The notes beneath the pieces are model-generated. The model was not told the DNA's origin. It ran no database searches and saw only the letters and a list, made by a program, of their open reading frames with translations. From Leptasterias polaris (lineage: Eukaryota; Echinodermata; Asteroidea; Forcipulatida; Asteriidae): a stretch of 64,000 nucleotides of DNA. Location: positions 2,089,501 to 2,153,500 of the forward strand of contig JAZGTN010000170.1 of NCBI GenBank assembly GCA_037783415.1, given 5' to 3'. This document shows, piece by piece, positions 1-12,000 of the stretch. How positions within the stretch are numbered: position 1 is the stretch's first letter; each line of letters starts with the position of its first letter. The translations under genes and the position numbers were made by a program.

Positions 1-3000
1 ATCTTGTGGATGGTTTCTCCTGTGCATGTTCACCTGGGTATGAAGGGGCTCTCTGTGATCAAGATACAGACGAATGTGTTAGCTCACCCTGTGTTCATGG
101 AAATTGTTCTGATCTTGTGGATGGTTTCTCCTGTGCATGTTCACCTGGGTATGAAGGGGCTCTCTGTGATCAAGATACAGACGAATGTGTTAGCTCACCT
201 TGTGTTCATGGAAATTGTACTGATCTTGTGGATGGTTTCTCCTGTACATGTTCACCTGGGTATGAAGGGGCTCTCTGTGATCAAGATACAGACGAATGTG
301 TTAGCTCACCTTGTGTTCATGGAAATTGTTCTGATCGTGTGGATGGTTTCTCCTGTGCATGTTCACCTGGGTACGCAGGGGCTCTCTGTGATCAAGATAC
401 AGACGAATGTGTTAGCTCACCTTGTGTTCATGGAAATTGTACTGATCTTGTGGATGGTTTCTCCTGTGCATGTTCACCTGGGTATGAAGGGGCTCTCTGT
501 GATCAAGATACAGACGAATGTGTTAGCTCACCTTGTGTTCATGGAAATTGTACTGATCTTGTGGATGGTTTCTCCTGTGCATGTTCACCTGGGTACGCAG
601 GGGCTCTCTGTGATCAAGATACAGACGAATGTGTTAGCTCACCTTGTGTTCATGGAACGTGTACTGATCGTCTGGATGGTTTCTCCTGTGCATGTTCACC
701 TGGGTATGAAGGGGCTCTCTGTGATCAAGATACAGACGAATGTGTTAGCTCACCTTGTGTTCATGGAAATTGTACTGATCTTGTGGATGGTTTCTCCTGT
801 GCATGTTCACCTGGGTATGAAGGGGCTCTCTGTGATCAAGATACAGACGAATGTGTTAGCTCACCTTGTGTTCATGGAAATTGTACTGATCTTGTGGATG
901 GTTTCTCCTGTACATGTTCACCTGGGTATGAAGGGGCTCAATGTGATCAAGATACAGACGAATGTGTTAGCTCACCTTGTGTTCATGGAAATTGTTCTGA
1001 TCTTGTGGATGGTTTCTCCTGTGAATGTTTACCTGGGTATGAAGGGGCTCTCTGTGATCAAGATACAGACGAATGTGTTAGCTCACCTTGTGTTCATGGA
1101 AATTGTACTGATGTTGTGGATGGTTTCTCCTGTGAATGTTCACCTGGGTATGAAGGGGCTCTCTGTGATCAAGATACAGACGAATGTGTTAGCTCACCTT
1201 GTGTTCATGGAAATTGTACTGATCTTGTGAATGGTTTCTCCTGTACATGTTCACCTGGGTATGAAGGGGCTCTCTGTGATCAAGATACAGACGAATGTGT
1301 TAGCTCACCTTGTGTTCATGGAAATTGTACTGATCTTGTGGATGGTTTCTCCTGTGCATGTTCACCTGGGTACGCAGGGGCTCTCTGTGATCAAGATACA
1401 GACGAATGTGTTAGCTCACCTTGTGTTCATGGAACGTGTACTGATCGTCTGGATGGTTTCTCCTGTGCATGTTCACCTGGGTATGAAGGGGCTCTCTGTG
1501 ATCAAGATACAGACGAATGTGTTAGCTCACCTTGTGTTCATGGAAATTGTACTGATCTTGTGGATGGTTTCTCCTGTGCATGTTCACCTGGGTATGAAGG
1601 GGCTCTCTGTGATCAAGATACAGACGAATGTGTTAGCTCACCTTGTGTTCATGGAAATTGTACTGATCTTGTGGATGGTTTCTCCTGTACATGTTCACCT
1701 GGGTATGAAGGGGCTCAATGTGATCAAGATACAGACGAATGTGTTAGCTCACCTTGTGTTCATGGAAATTGTTCTGATCTTGTGGATGGTTTCTCCTGTG
1801 AATGTTTACCTGGGTATGAAGGGGCTCTCTGTGATCAAGATACAGACGAATGTGTTAGCTCACCTTGTGTTCATGGAAATTGTACTGATGTTGTGGATGG
1901 TTTCTCCTGTGAATGTTCACCTGGGTATGAAGGGGCTCTCTGTGATCAAGATACAGACGAATGTGTTAGCTCACCTTGTGTTCATGGATCTTGTTCTGAT
2001 CTTGTGGATGGTTTCTCCTGTACATGTTCACCTGGGTATGAAGGGGCTCTCTGTGATCAAGATACAGACGAATGTGCAAGCTCACCGTGTCTACATGGTA
2101 TTTGTGAGGAATACACTGATGGTTTCCACTGCGTCTGCGAGGTCAGTTAATTTAAAGTAAAGCCCCTTTCTCCTAATCAGTGCTCTTCCTGAATTTCTTT
2201 CCTCATCTTTAACGAACTATTAAGATAAATCATATAAAATTATTGCCAAACAAAATTTGAATGCAAACAATGATGTATGGGTTGTTCTAATGAACAATTT
2301 CGTATTTTCCATGCTTTACTTGCATCATCTGTTGCGATTTCTGTGGGGGCAGGATGTTTATCTGTCTTTACGTTTTTTTGGTTAATGCCTTTTAGGTTGA
2401 CTGCGTCAATGGTCGATGTTATAATGGACTGTGCCTTTGCAACGCGGGTTACGAAGGTGAAGATTGTAGCGTGCAAACTGACTTCTGCCGTAGCTCCCCA
2501 TGCTCCCAAGGAACATGCATTCCATTTGAAAATGGTTTCAGGTAATTTCTTAGTCTAACGAAATACTATTCCGAACACGTAATCTTTTGCCTTAAGTTTT
2601 TCCGAGTTTGCAATGGAAAGTTTTTAATTGAGGCATTTAGAAATGTGTATATATTATACCGTGCAGATTTTATGTAAGTTTTTCAAAAAGTCTAAAAAAA
2701 GTTTCTAACAGTTTGCTTTCCAGCTGTGGCAGAACTGCGGACTTTTGCTTCAAATACGGAAACGAAAAGTATAATTAAAGAGACAAAACATATTGTTACA
2801 AAACAAAATCAACATTTAGAATTCGAACTTCAAAAGTTTGTTTTGACACGATCCGTAGGTATCAAATAGATGTACAGCGCCATTTATTAGTCTCTCGTTA
2901 ATAAACTTGTCTCGTAATTGAACGAAAAAACTTGATTCCAATTGTTTTTAACAATGCATACTTTAACTTTCAAGTTATAGTTTACGTTTAAGGGTATTGT

Positions 3001-6000
3001 TAGGGATAGGCTTTTCTCGGGGTGCTAATTTAGATGCACATTTGTAACGCAATATACAGTGAAAGTCACACATTGAAATATTTTTACAAGAACAACGAGG
3101 ACATCTACGTTAAGCGAGGTGACAACGGGTACCAACCACATTTCTGGCCGCAGCATTCGCGAACGTACAGCAACCCTCAGAAATCTGAGAAGCGATTTAC
3201 TCTAGAAGCGCAGATTAAAATGTCTGGGGTGACAAATTATCCAAACCATATACTTCGAAGGGAATTCTCTCTCAAAATAGTTTAAACTATTAACAGCTGC
3301 AGTGCTTCTCACCCAATAAGTTTTAATGGTCATTAATGTTTTGAGTATGATCCTACCTAGGAATGTAGGATTGATCCTTTGTCACTTAACGTCACAGCCA
3401 ATACGATTTTGTATGTTCCACATTAGGTGTGAATGCAAACCCTTCCACACGGGAGACTACTGCACTGAGCTTATTGACAACCCTTGCTCTTTACATCCGT
3501 GTGAGAATGGAGAATGTTCCCCATCAAGTGATGCACCAAATGGATACAGCTGTTTCTGTAGTGAAAGTTTCTTCGGAACCAACTGTGATATTGGTAATGT
3601 TCCCTCTGTGCCAAACTGTTTTATTTTACAGCGTAGGAATTTGCCTTTTATTGTTCAAGTCATTTCTCAATTTCTTCTTTGAAAAAAATGCATAGGCCTA
3701 GGCCTTGAACAAACAATTTTCAAAATCTCTGTAATTCTACCTATATTTTTCAAAGGACAACTCTGCGATGGCCCTGAAGCCAAATATCTCTCTCATCATG
3801 GCAAACTTCAATTGTTTGCCAAATTCCTTACTTTCATCATTAAAGGTTCATCTCCCCGAAATATTTGCCCAATCTGCCCGTGCCACTATTACCCCATGAA
3901 GTATGAATTAAGTCATGCTTGACTACACTTTTTTTCTTTTTCGTTTTTAACTCTTTTTGGGTGACAGATTTGACTAGGTTTGGCTGCGTCATTATTCTGA
4001 TTGGATCAGTAACCTATGACGCCCAAATCTTTGCAACAAAAATGACGTCACTACTCGATCTGTTGACGTCGTCCAATCCAGTGCGAGAAAAAAATTACCT
4101 CAAAGTAATGGTAGTTACTATGGAACTGTATGAAGCTTCGGACTCAAGGTAATACGATTTAAGGCACTTATAATTTTTATGTATCGTTGGTAATTGTCAA
4201 AGACCAGTATCCACACTTGATGTGATTCAACATATATTTCAAATAGCAAACATGTGAAAGTTTAAGCTAAATTTATCATTGGAATCACGAGGGAAAAACC
4301 CTTGTATGTTTTCACTGTTTTTAAACATTGAATTTTTGACTCTATAGCCTTTCAGGCAAAATATTTCAGAGGCAGTTTCCCACCATGACCATCTTTATAC
4401 CATGTACATTATGTGTGAATCTGTGAACATACTTTTACTCTTACCAATGTTACAAACACCCTATAAGGTCATCGTGAGTGAACAAAAGAGTGGTACTCTG
4501 CAAGGTTTCAAACGGCCGTGTAAGGCTGTGTCCCCACTCTTTTTTCCCCTTTCATGGTAGTGGGTATCTGACCCTATATTGCCTGTACTGCTTGCACGTA
4601 TCATACCTAATAACTTTCCATCTAATTTATGTCATAGCTCTACGTGTAGTGGGTTTTTTTGTTGGTATTATCTTTTTCATAATTTTTACATTTCATGTCA
4701 AATTTACTTGTACAATTGCTGCGTGTACTTTTGCATATCTATTTGACTATCTTCTGTTACCCAAATTTTCCAGTGCTTGGGTTATTTTCACAAACCTTGA
4801 GCTTTTAGGGAAACTTGGTTCGTAACACGGTACCATAACCCTGAGCATTTAAAATATTTAGTATATTTTGTTTCATTGTTAGTATCCGTTTTGTTCCTGT
4901 CAATTTCAGCAGGTAATCGGCCAGTTTAAGCCTCGCGTTATTCTCTTTCGTGATAAAATGTGTCAGCAAATGTTTTACTTCGTTTTACTTCGTCATGTTT
5001 CTCTTTGTTCAAGTGCCTTTGTAGATATATGCGCTATATATGACTCCGATAATACGTCACTTATTTTGTCTCATTATCTTTTGTTTTCTTTCTAGTGAGC
5101 CACTGACAAAAGTGATGTACGTAACAGAGTCATTGGTTGGTTACGTTGATAAGTCTCAAATAGAGACGATGGTTAATACAACGTCCAACGTGACAGCAAT
5201 TCATTATCTGGGTTATGACATATACAGAGTTAAAGATGGGCAGGTACCACACACTGGAGACACAAAGGTATATTCATTTATAACAATTCTAATAGGAGTC
5301 TTATAAAGCATATATCCGGCATAAGATGCTAAAAGCATCTAGGCGCTGTGTTGGGCTTGTGAAATCGTATTCAATGGGTCTATTGTATTATTGGTTTTCG
5401 GTATGGTCTTTTGTTCTGCAAGAAAAAATATATAAAAAAATAGAATCTCACATTTTGGTTTTGATACTATCAAACAAGTTGCCTGAACTCTTTGTTCAAA
5501 TACATCCGTACTGTTGATTATGTGCTTGGGGTTTTCCAAATAATGACAACGAGGCCGAATCCGACTTGGCGACAGCGGCTACATCCACGACTGTTGCAAA
5601 GGGTATTGCTGAGGATGTCCTATACCTCAACGCACGATGATGCGGCGATCCATCCGTAGATGAAGCCGTATCTGCCAATTCAGACACGGCCTAAGGTCAT
5701 AACTTCAATGTTGAGGGCCTTCCGATAATCCAATCGTTTTTGTTTTCGGTTTTTTTTGTGCCAAATAAACCTTCACTTTTTAATAGTTTAGTTTTTAAAC
5801 TGTAAACCTGACCCGACAAGCTACATCATACTCGTTTCGTCCTGCCTTTGTCCATAACGTAGCTCGGAAAACCCCACAAGGGCCTACTTTGAGTACAAGC
5901 CATATTTTTATGTGGAGATCCTCCCCCGATCCATCGATTTAACTTGACATCTGTCATGTACATTCTTGTTGTCTGCAGGTTTCAGTACTAAACTACTGGT

Positions 6001-6679
6001 ATATATTTGTCCTTGCTGCTGTTCTGGCTGTTGGAGCTGTGGGTGGTGTAACTGCTTTTATTCTTGGCCGCAAACCAAGGTAAAAAAAACGCTATTTAAC
6101 AGGCGTTAACAGCATTTTTTTTAAAATGGCATGGCACTGTTGTTGTATTTTACCACAATCACACATGAAGCTATTGTCAGTCAACACGTTTGTGTTTCAT
6201 GCACGACTATTACATATTGAAGACGCAGTATTTGGACGGCTCAACCAAGACGCACCCTGAAGAGCAAGGTTTCACTTTGTAGCATCTCGAACTATGTATA
6301 CTATGTGTACAACTTATGCTATAAGACATTTCGAGATCAGGCAGGATGTTATACTTGAGCACCGTTTGGTTTGGGTATAAACTATAAGGTACGCTCCCAT
6401 AATGTCCGCCTCATCCCGAACAGGCCAATGAAAAGCTATCCATTTGGCTATTCCTTTTATTTGCACAGAATTGTTGGCAATAATGAAAGTTCCATCACTG
6501 ATGACGTGTCGCTGCCCCATCTTGGTGAGAACGTAGTATGGAACAAGCCAAGAATTCTACACTACACGAGTCGGACTTGGTATCACGGAAAAGAAGACGC
6601 TACGCAAGTGGAGAACCCACTGTACGATGAGGACTCATTTTACGCTGGGGGCACCGTCACCTCTGAAGATGACTTTTAA
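1..6679 (+). CDS. Gene 1: DSL-family-like EGF-repeat membrane protein, 3' part
   Basis: Exons: ..2141, 2396..2541, 3427..3593, 3968..4148, 5096..5267, 5979..6079, 6469..6679 (stop TAA 6677..6679). All junctions have GT/AG borders and keep one frame, giving about 1037 visible residues. Order: about 20 EGF repeats, two exons of further EGF modules, a SEA-like juxtamembrane region over two exons, one transmembrane helix, and a 70-residue cytoplasmic tail. The 5' part lies left of the window, so signal peptide, MNNL and DSL domains are not seen; they are inferred because exon order, phases and sequence from position 2396 onward match the three complete paralogues. Known family role: DSL-EGF proteins are cell-surface Notch ligands. 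The specific role here is inference. Alternative: a fibropellin-like EGF protein without DSL, which only upstream sequence can exclude. Confidence 0.85.
3..2141 (+). repeat. Tandem 111-bp EGF coding array, about 20 units in one exon
   Basis: Each unit is 37 codons (111 bp) and encodes a calcium-binding EGF module starting DTDEC with six cysteines. Unit starts from 63: 63, 174, 285, 396, 507, 618, 729, 840, 951, 1062, 1173, 1284, 1395, 1506, 1617, 1728, 1839, 1950, 2061 (last, diverged, ends in splice donor at 2142). Units differ at few positions, including silent sites. Units starting 507..1062 repeat as units starting 1284..1839, a 777-bp higher-order duplication. The motif CVSSPC fits the O-glucose consensus C-x-S-x-P-C. 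C-T-D-x4-F-x-C fits the Asp/Asn hydroxylation consensus. Most units carry an N-C-T or N-C-S sequon. Confidence 0.95.
2396..3593 (+). CDS. Gene 1 exons 2396..2541 and 3427..3593: membrane-proximal EGF modules
   Basis: The first exon (146 bp) encodes VDCVNGRCYNGLCLC and a second EGF start with CRSSPCSQGTC. The second (167 bp) completes that EGF and adds one ending TNCDIG. The 146-bp exon has the same length in all four paralogues, which supports the model. The intervening intron holds a dispersed repeat also found near 20.5 kb. Confidence 0.85.
3100..3350. repeat. Dispersed repeat, copy 1 (gene 1 intron)
   Basis: About 250 bp shares collinear blocks with 20430..20690: AGCGAGGTGAC, GGGTACCAACCACAT, ACCCTCAGAAATCTGAGAA, ACTTCGAAGGGA and GGTCATTAAT in the same order. 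An interspersed element is likelier than intron homology, because the two copies lie in non-equivalent introns. Confidence 0.7.
3968..5267 (+). CDS. Gene 1 SEA-like juxtamembrane exons 3968..4148 and 5096..5267
   Basis: Together about 117 residues. Seen: a strand-like segment (RFGCVIILIG), an amphipathic helix (AQIFATKMTSLLDLL), strand (LKVMVVTMELYE), strand (LTKVMYVTESLVGYV), a helix-like stretch (DKSQIETMVN) and a last strand (YDIYRVKDG). The beta-alpha-beta-beta-alpha-beta order resembles SEA/ferredoxin-like folds. No GSVVV autocleavage motif is visible. The fold is inference; the exon pair is conserved in all four genes. The intron between holds a dispersed repeat. Confidence 0.75.
4170..4465. 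repeat. Interspersed repeat family A, copy in gene 1 intron
   Basis: Contains blocks GTATCCACACTTGATGTG, CACCATGACCATCTTTATA and ACACCCTATAAGG shared with copies near 18.2, 46.7, 54.2, 61.7 and 63.9 kb. The family joins ACCAATGTTGTACA-type ends with CACAGATTTGCACATAAC. Non-coding; probably a MITE or SINE-like family. Confidence 0.6.
5268..5978. other. Gene 1 intron, no other feature seen
   Basis: A 711-bp intron with donor GTATAT and acceptor TCTGCAG. The short open frames within it have no recognisable product. Confidence 0.6.
5979..6079 (+). CDS. Gene 1 transmembrane exon
   Basis: Encodes NYWYIFVLAAVLAVGAVG followed by a hydrophobic segment ending in the basic stop-transfer GRKPR. One helix of about 24 residues implies type I topology. 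The exon matches the position and phase of the transmembrane exons at 10318, 35232 and 40921. Confidence 0.9.
6469..6679 (+). CDS. Gene 1 cytoplasmic tail exon
   Basis: About 70 residues, hydrophilic, ending EDDF. Contains NPLYDEDSFY: an NPxY-type motif followed by acidic residues, suggestive of an endocytic/PTB or phosphotyrosine site (inference). Little sequence identity to the other tails outside this motif. Confidence 0.85.
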
Positions 6680-8849
6680 AATGACAGATTAGTTGGTTGC
6701 AAACTTTGAGTCACGACAGAAAGGTGGGTCACCTTACAATGTCCGAAGCGCTAGAACCTGTCGAGGTTTTGTTTCGGTTCTTGTTCTTTTTAATGTGTTC
6801 GTGCAGTAAGAGGACGAACACATTGTATTTGTTCTGTTTTCGTTCTGCTTCTTCTTCTTATTACGCCCAACTCTTCTCTACAGCATCAAATAAGAATGAA
6901 ACTGAGTTGAGCATTGAAACTCATCAGATAATTCAAACTCAAAATTCAGACCGCACCTGAATGACGTCATGATGACGTCACCAAGTGTCAAATTATGTGA
7001 AATCTGTGTTATCTTTAACTGCTGAACCCCACAATAGATTTCTACAATCTATTTATAATCTGAAAAGGCCTCCAAAAGCTTAAACATACACTACGCGTTT
7101 GTAACCCAAATTGGACGTTTTCTTCCGGTTCAAAACGGATGTTGAAGATAAAATTACTTCATCATTTAGTTCGTTGGCTTTTATTACTTTTTTTATATAC
7201 AATAATTAAAATTTTAAATAGCAGCTCTATTTTGGTGTTAAGCACATTTGTTTTTAATGATGCTTGAACACGATGTTTTCAACAACTGTTAACGAGATAC
7301 ATGTTTATTGTAGTAGTCATTACAGCTATAAGAACAATGATTTACACTTGCAATATCGACAGTCCATATTCATAAAATAACTGCACTTGTTAAACCGGAC
7401 GTAATAATATTTTAACATTAATCTACGGGGCTAGCTGCATCTTTTTTTTCTATATCAAAGATTAGCAGCCATATTTTCTGCAATGATCACTGGAATGGTG
7501 AATGAGTACACAAGTATACAAATGGGATTTCAGGAGTTCCGATGGAGTGGCAACAGGTTGAAATATGGCAAAAAAGACCTTACAATGGCATATATATAGG
7601 CATACTCGTGTAAATACTGCATAAGCACCGGTCTTAACTTGTCAATGTAGCTTCCCAACTTGAATTAATCTTGATTTATTTAGAATAGGGTATTTTTAAA
7701 CACATCCACTCCTGTTTTAGTTCAGTTCTAACGATACAAAACGTGTAACTAAAATAGGGATCGGACTAAAGACAAGTTAACTTTAAGATCAGAAGATTGT
7801 TAAGCAATATTGTTTTTTAGCCGAGGCCTACGTCCTATTTACTTTACATATTGTAACCTTCTCTTGAAAAGAAATACTTATTCCTGTAAAATATTTTATG
7901 TCCTTAAAAATGTTAAAATGTTCTTCTTATCTGCTGAGTTGAAATAGGCAGAGTCACATTTGATGAATGGACTTACAACCCGTGAACAAATCCCTGCCTT
8001 AATTTGTGAGAGACTCTATGACAATGCCTTAATTATTTTGGTACTAATTAAAGCAAAGAACTCCATTGTTTCACATTAGACGATGTATGTGACTCGAGCT
8101 ATTGCTATTTTTATGAACGGTTCAATTTTCATTACTTTGAAGTTCTAGTTGCTGTCAATTCGGAGTTTAAATCCGGTCGCCTATAGTTAGTTAACCTTTG
8201 CCCCATTTTCGTTTTGTTTGGTTTTTCACAGGTTTGTTATTTTATGCATATGTTTGGATACACTGAGTGACAATACTGGTCTTTGATAATTATCAAACAT
8301 GTTCAGTGCCGTTAAAGAATAGTTTTTAAGGTAAAATCATGAACGATCTGAAATACTGGCGAGAAAGTCAATCGCACTATATGAATGGTCAATTTCATAG
8401 AGCTGCAAAAGCACATAAGTGCTCACCAGAAAAAGGATACCAGTGTCACATGTACTAATTCGTAACTGATATCCTGCTAATACAACACATTATTCTAAGG
8501 TTTCCCCGGAGGGTTTATTTAATAGAATCACTTATTGTACGGATATCAAATGAACGTGAAAACATAATTTTCGTGAAAAAGACATATTGGCCTGCCCCTT
8601 ATACATCTTCATAATCATAATATTATCATAAATTCGGTGAAACTAAAGCGGCCAATCTTAATAAATCAAATTTTAATTCCAAAGATGAAGTATACTGCTT
8701 GTAAATTAAACGGAAGTTTTTATATCAACTTATTTGAACGTCTATGTAAGTTGCGCATGATTTCCCTCATTGTTCACTACATGTGTTATTTCGCCTCTCC
8801 AGGGCAAACACTTGGTGGCGCCCTGTATTATTAATCGCCCGTATTAAAA
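6680..8849. other. Convergent intergenic region between genes 1 and 2
   Basis: AT-rich, with no supported coding exon. It should hold the 3' UTRs of both genes. An AATAAA on the minus strand at 8514..8519 is a candidate polyadenylation signal for gene 2. A short block at 8391..8440 (AATTTCATAGAGCTGC) resembles a fragment of the MITE family near 61.4 kb. Confidence 0.5.
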
Positions 8850-9099
8850 TCAACTCTGAGTGGGTTTTCCCGCACGCGGTTTTTCGAAGTCGTTGTACTC
8901 AGCAGCATCACCTTCGCTGTCTTTCAATGTCACATAGTCATCTTCATGTGTCGCTTCATACAGGGAGTTTGTCACCCAGCTGCCGTCAGACTGGTCGGTG
9001 TTTTGATGTTCTGGGTTAGACAGGCTTGTCTCCATGGAGCTGTATTGACCGTCGTCTTCGTTAATTGGACACTTGTCGGGTGGATTTATAGTAAGGGAG
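8850..9099 (-). CDS. Gene 2 cytoplasmic tail exon
   Basis: The acceptor is chosen at GTAAATAG before 9099 because it joins in frame after RRKRR of the preceding exon. The tail (about 82 residues) is acidic, with NSLYEATHEDDYVTL and EYNDF: three tyrosines in acidic contexts. Reading further upstream would add a second hydrophobic stretch (VVIITIFFALVSS), judged intronic. Confidence 0.75.
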
Positions 9100-12000
9100 C
9101 TATTTACAAAAGAAGAAACCAATGCAAAAAAAATAGTAATAATAACGACTCGTACAAAAGAGCCTTTAAAGCTCTGCAATCCTGTTGGTAAGTGTGACGT
9201 AGATTCACTTTAAAACCCTGCGAGAAGCGGATTGTCTCAAGCGGTAGGTTAATTTTTCTGTTTTTGTTAATTACAACACTTTTTAATTTTTTTTTTCGCT
9301 GAACTTAATTTTCATCCAACCCTGGACACCCCTTAACAAAGTGGTAGAACCGATTTTGCCCTAGAGGTCGTTTACTGGGTAGGCCAGCTGTCACAAAGTG
9401 GGTCTGCGCCAAGCCGCCAATCCATTTGTGTACAAATTTGCCCGACAGTACCAATACACGCTCTCTGTCATCTGTCTGTGAATGGAAACCAGAGCTGTTT
9501 GTTTACAATCCTGACCCAGAAATACCCTCAGGGTATATCTAGGTGACCTGGTTACTGCTTATTTTCACCCTGTGGCTGTTTCATGTGTCAATTTCACTAA
9601 TTACATAATGCACCTACCGAGTGAGCCGCTTCGTTCCTTGGAGCAAATCAGAAATGCTCGCTTCTCGCAGGGGCCACGCCCACCTTACGTAAACTGGCTA
9701 GACGATTACCAGAACCCCATTGGAAATGCAAGAGTTTCTTTGAGAATTATCGTATGCTTAAAAAAGTACTTCTACTAATGTTTTGCAGAATCACAATGTC
9801 ACAGTTATCAGTTCCTTTAAACAATAACATGAGTGATTGATTTTTGTTACACTCAAACGTATATGCCAGCTCATGAACAGAAATTAGTAGCCAAACCCTT
9901 GCAGCGAATGCATGCGGTCGAGTGGTGTATTGACTTGCCAAAAAGGTAAACAAAAGAGGGTGTTAAAATTGGTACGTTCTCGAGAATACGACGCACAACT
10001 GTCAAAACGTAATGAATACATCTTTTGTTTCTGTAAGAGTAGCATCATTTGTTTCTGTCAGAGTATCGTAAATTACAACGGTCTTCTTCTTCACACTATA
10101 CCTGTCATCGAACTCAATTGAGTTAAGATGTTTAACGTTTATAAACGCATTGAGACGTTATTGTAAAATGCGCTATATAAGAACTAGTTAATATTTTTGA
10201 TATTATTTATAAAATTCTGCTTTGATATTGTCAGTAAGTGTATATGAAAACACAAAATCACAGTCGTTTGCAAAAAATATAATGATTTCCATTAAGTCAA
10301 ACATAAGTCAAACATACCGTCTTTTACGTCTGATGAGTATACCAACTGCAATGGAAGAAACTATGCCCACTGTAGCTAGTAGAAAGACGTACCAGTGGGA
10401 AGCTGCCCAACTCTGTCACAAGTAAATATAATGCAATGATTATGTCAATTATATAGCCGGATCAAAGTTAAATTATACACTCTTCTGGTGAACATGAACC
10501 CCCAAAATCACAATGTCAAAATCGACATAGCCCGCAATGCTAAACAAAGTGACATAGTACCAGACTAAACCATTGATTTTAAATACTTCTTTCTATCCTT
10601 GTGTTTTGGGTAGTTAACAACTATACGAGCGAAGGTAAGTTGTGAGAAATTACCACCGTGTTGAATATCAACCAGGATACTTATGCATTTGGGTAAAAAA
10701 ACTGCAACCCGTCAGTTCACGTTGTTATAAGGAACTTGAGTTGGAATTCGAACTAAGGTTTTGAAGGCAGGGTAAGATGCCATTACTGTTCATATGAAAC
10801 ATCCCAGATTGGGAAAACCGTAAAGTTCGACTGTATGGCCCTAATACATGGAGCCTAATAACTTAAAGTAACCGAATCATGTCGGTCTACCTAAAGGTAT
10901 AACGATTATGGTATGGGTTCCATACATGATTAGAGCTATGCGTTCAGTTACAATGTCAGGGCTATACGGTTATGTCTTGGCTACCGATAGGTCGAGAGCT
11001 ACTGCCCTGGGGCTGCACTTGGGACTGAAAGCCCAAAACCCAATTACGGTCAGGGATTCGAACCAAGGTTTCCAAAGAGATGAAAGTATGTAGAAAAGCA
11101 GAAAATGTTTGCACCAGCCCGGGCACCTGTATCTATTTCAAGAGTTAAACTAACCTGTTGTTCCATTGTAATTGGTCGTGGTATCGCCTTACCCGTATAG
11201 ACATCGTACCCAAGTTTCTCTTTCACTACCTCATTTGGTGCATTGCTCACTTTTTGTTCCACCGTCACTTTGGGCAGATACTCAGCAGAAGACCAGGCAA
11301 CGAAAGTCACCAGAGAAAGAGAGTTTCTTTTACAAAATCAGAAAAGAAAAAACAATCGTTATAACATTTTGTTAATTCATTCTGGCAAATATTTTTTGAG
11401 TATTTTTGCACTATTCAAATTTTCTTATGACGTCATTGACCGATGACGACACTGGAACAACAGAAACCATTGGAATAAAAAAAATAATGTGAATGAACTA
11501 AAGTGGGGTAAAATATTAATAGCGATTTGTAGCTCTTGTTTTCTTCCAATCGCATCATCATCTCTCACCCATTGTCAGGTCTCACGTATTCCTCTATTTT
11601 TACTACTTCAACTTGGATGCTGGTCTCTGCCGCCCGTGTGAATGTAGCCATCAGGATTCCAAGAAGAGAGGCCATGTTCTTCTGGAACGCTCGAATGTCT
11701 TTGAGTATCACGTCAAAGAAAATGACGCAACCATAAACCTTCAGCTCTGTAAAGCATAATTTTCGAAACAAGTCTATTAAAAACTAGGATTCAGTGAAAC
11801 AGAAGAAACATTTCAATATTTTGCTTTGCTATTATACTTGAATTGTATTTTTACTTGTAGTTTTTGAGAGAATTGTTGTGTCGTAATCAATTACTGTTCA
11901 TTGCTGTTACTCAGTGTTGTAGTCGAGACCAGGAAGTCCGAGACCGAGGCACCCGGAGGTCCGAGGGGGAGACTGAGACCGGTACCGAGGTGGAGACCTG

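Noticed and set aside
4..2160. Second long open frame on the plus strand through the gene 1 EGF array
   Set aside because: The 111-bp unit is a multiple of three and happens to lack stops in that frame. It encodes no known domain, while the other frame gives perfect EGF modules joined to downstream exons.
9100..9179. Second hydrophobic segment in the gene 2 C-terminus
   Set aside because: The alternative acceptor at 9099 joins the basic stop-transfer to the hydrophilic tail in frame and matches the paralogues; the hydrophobic stretch is the polypyrimidine-rich intron end translated.
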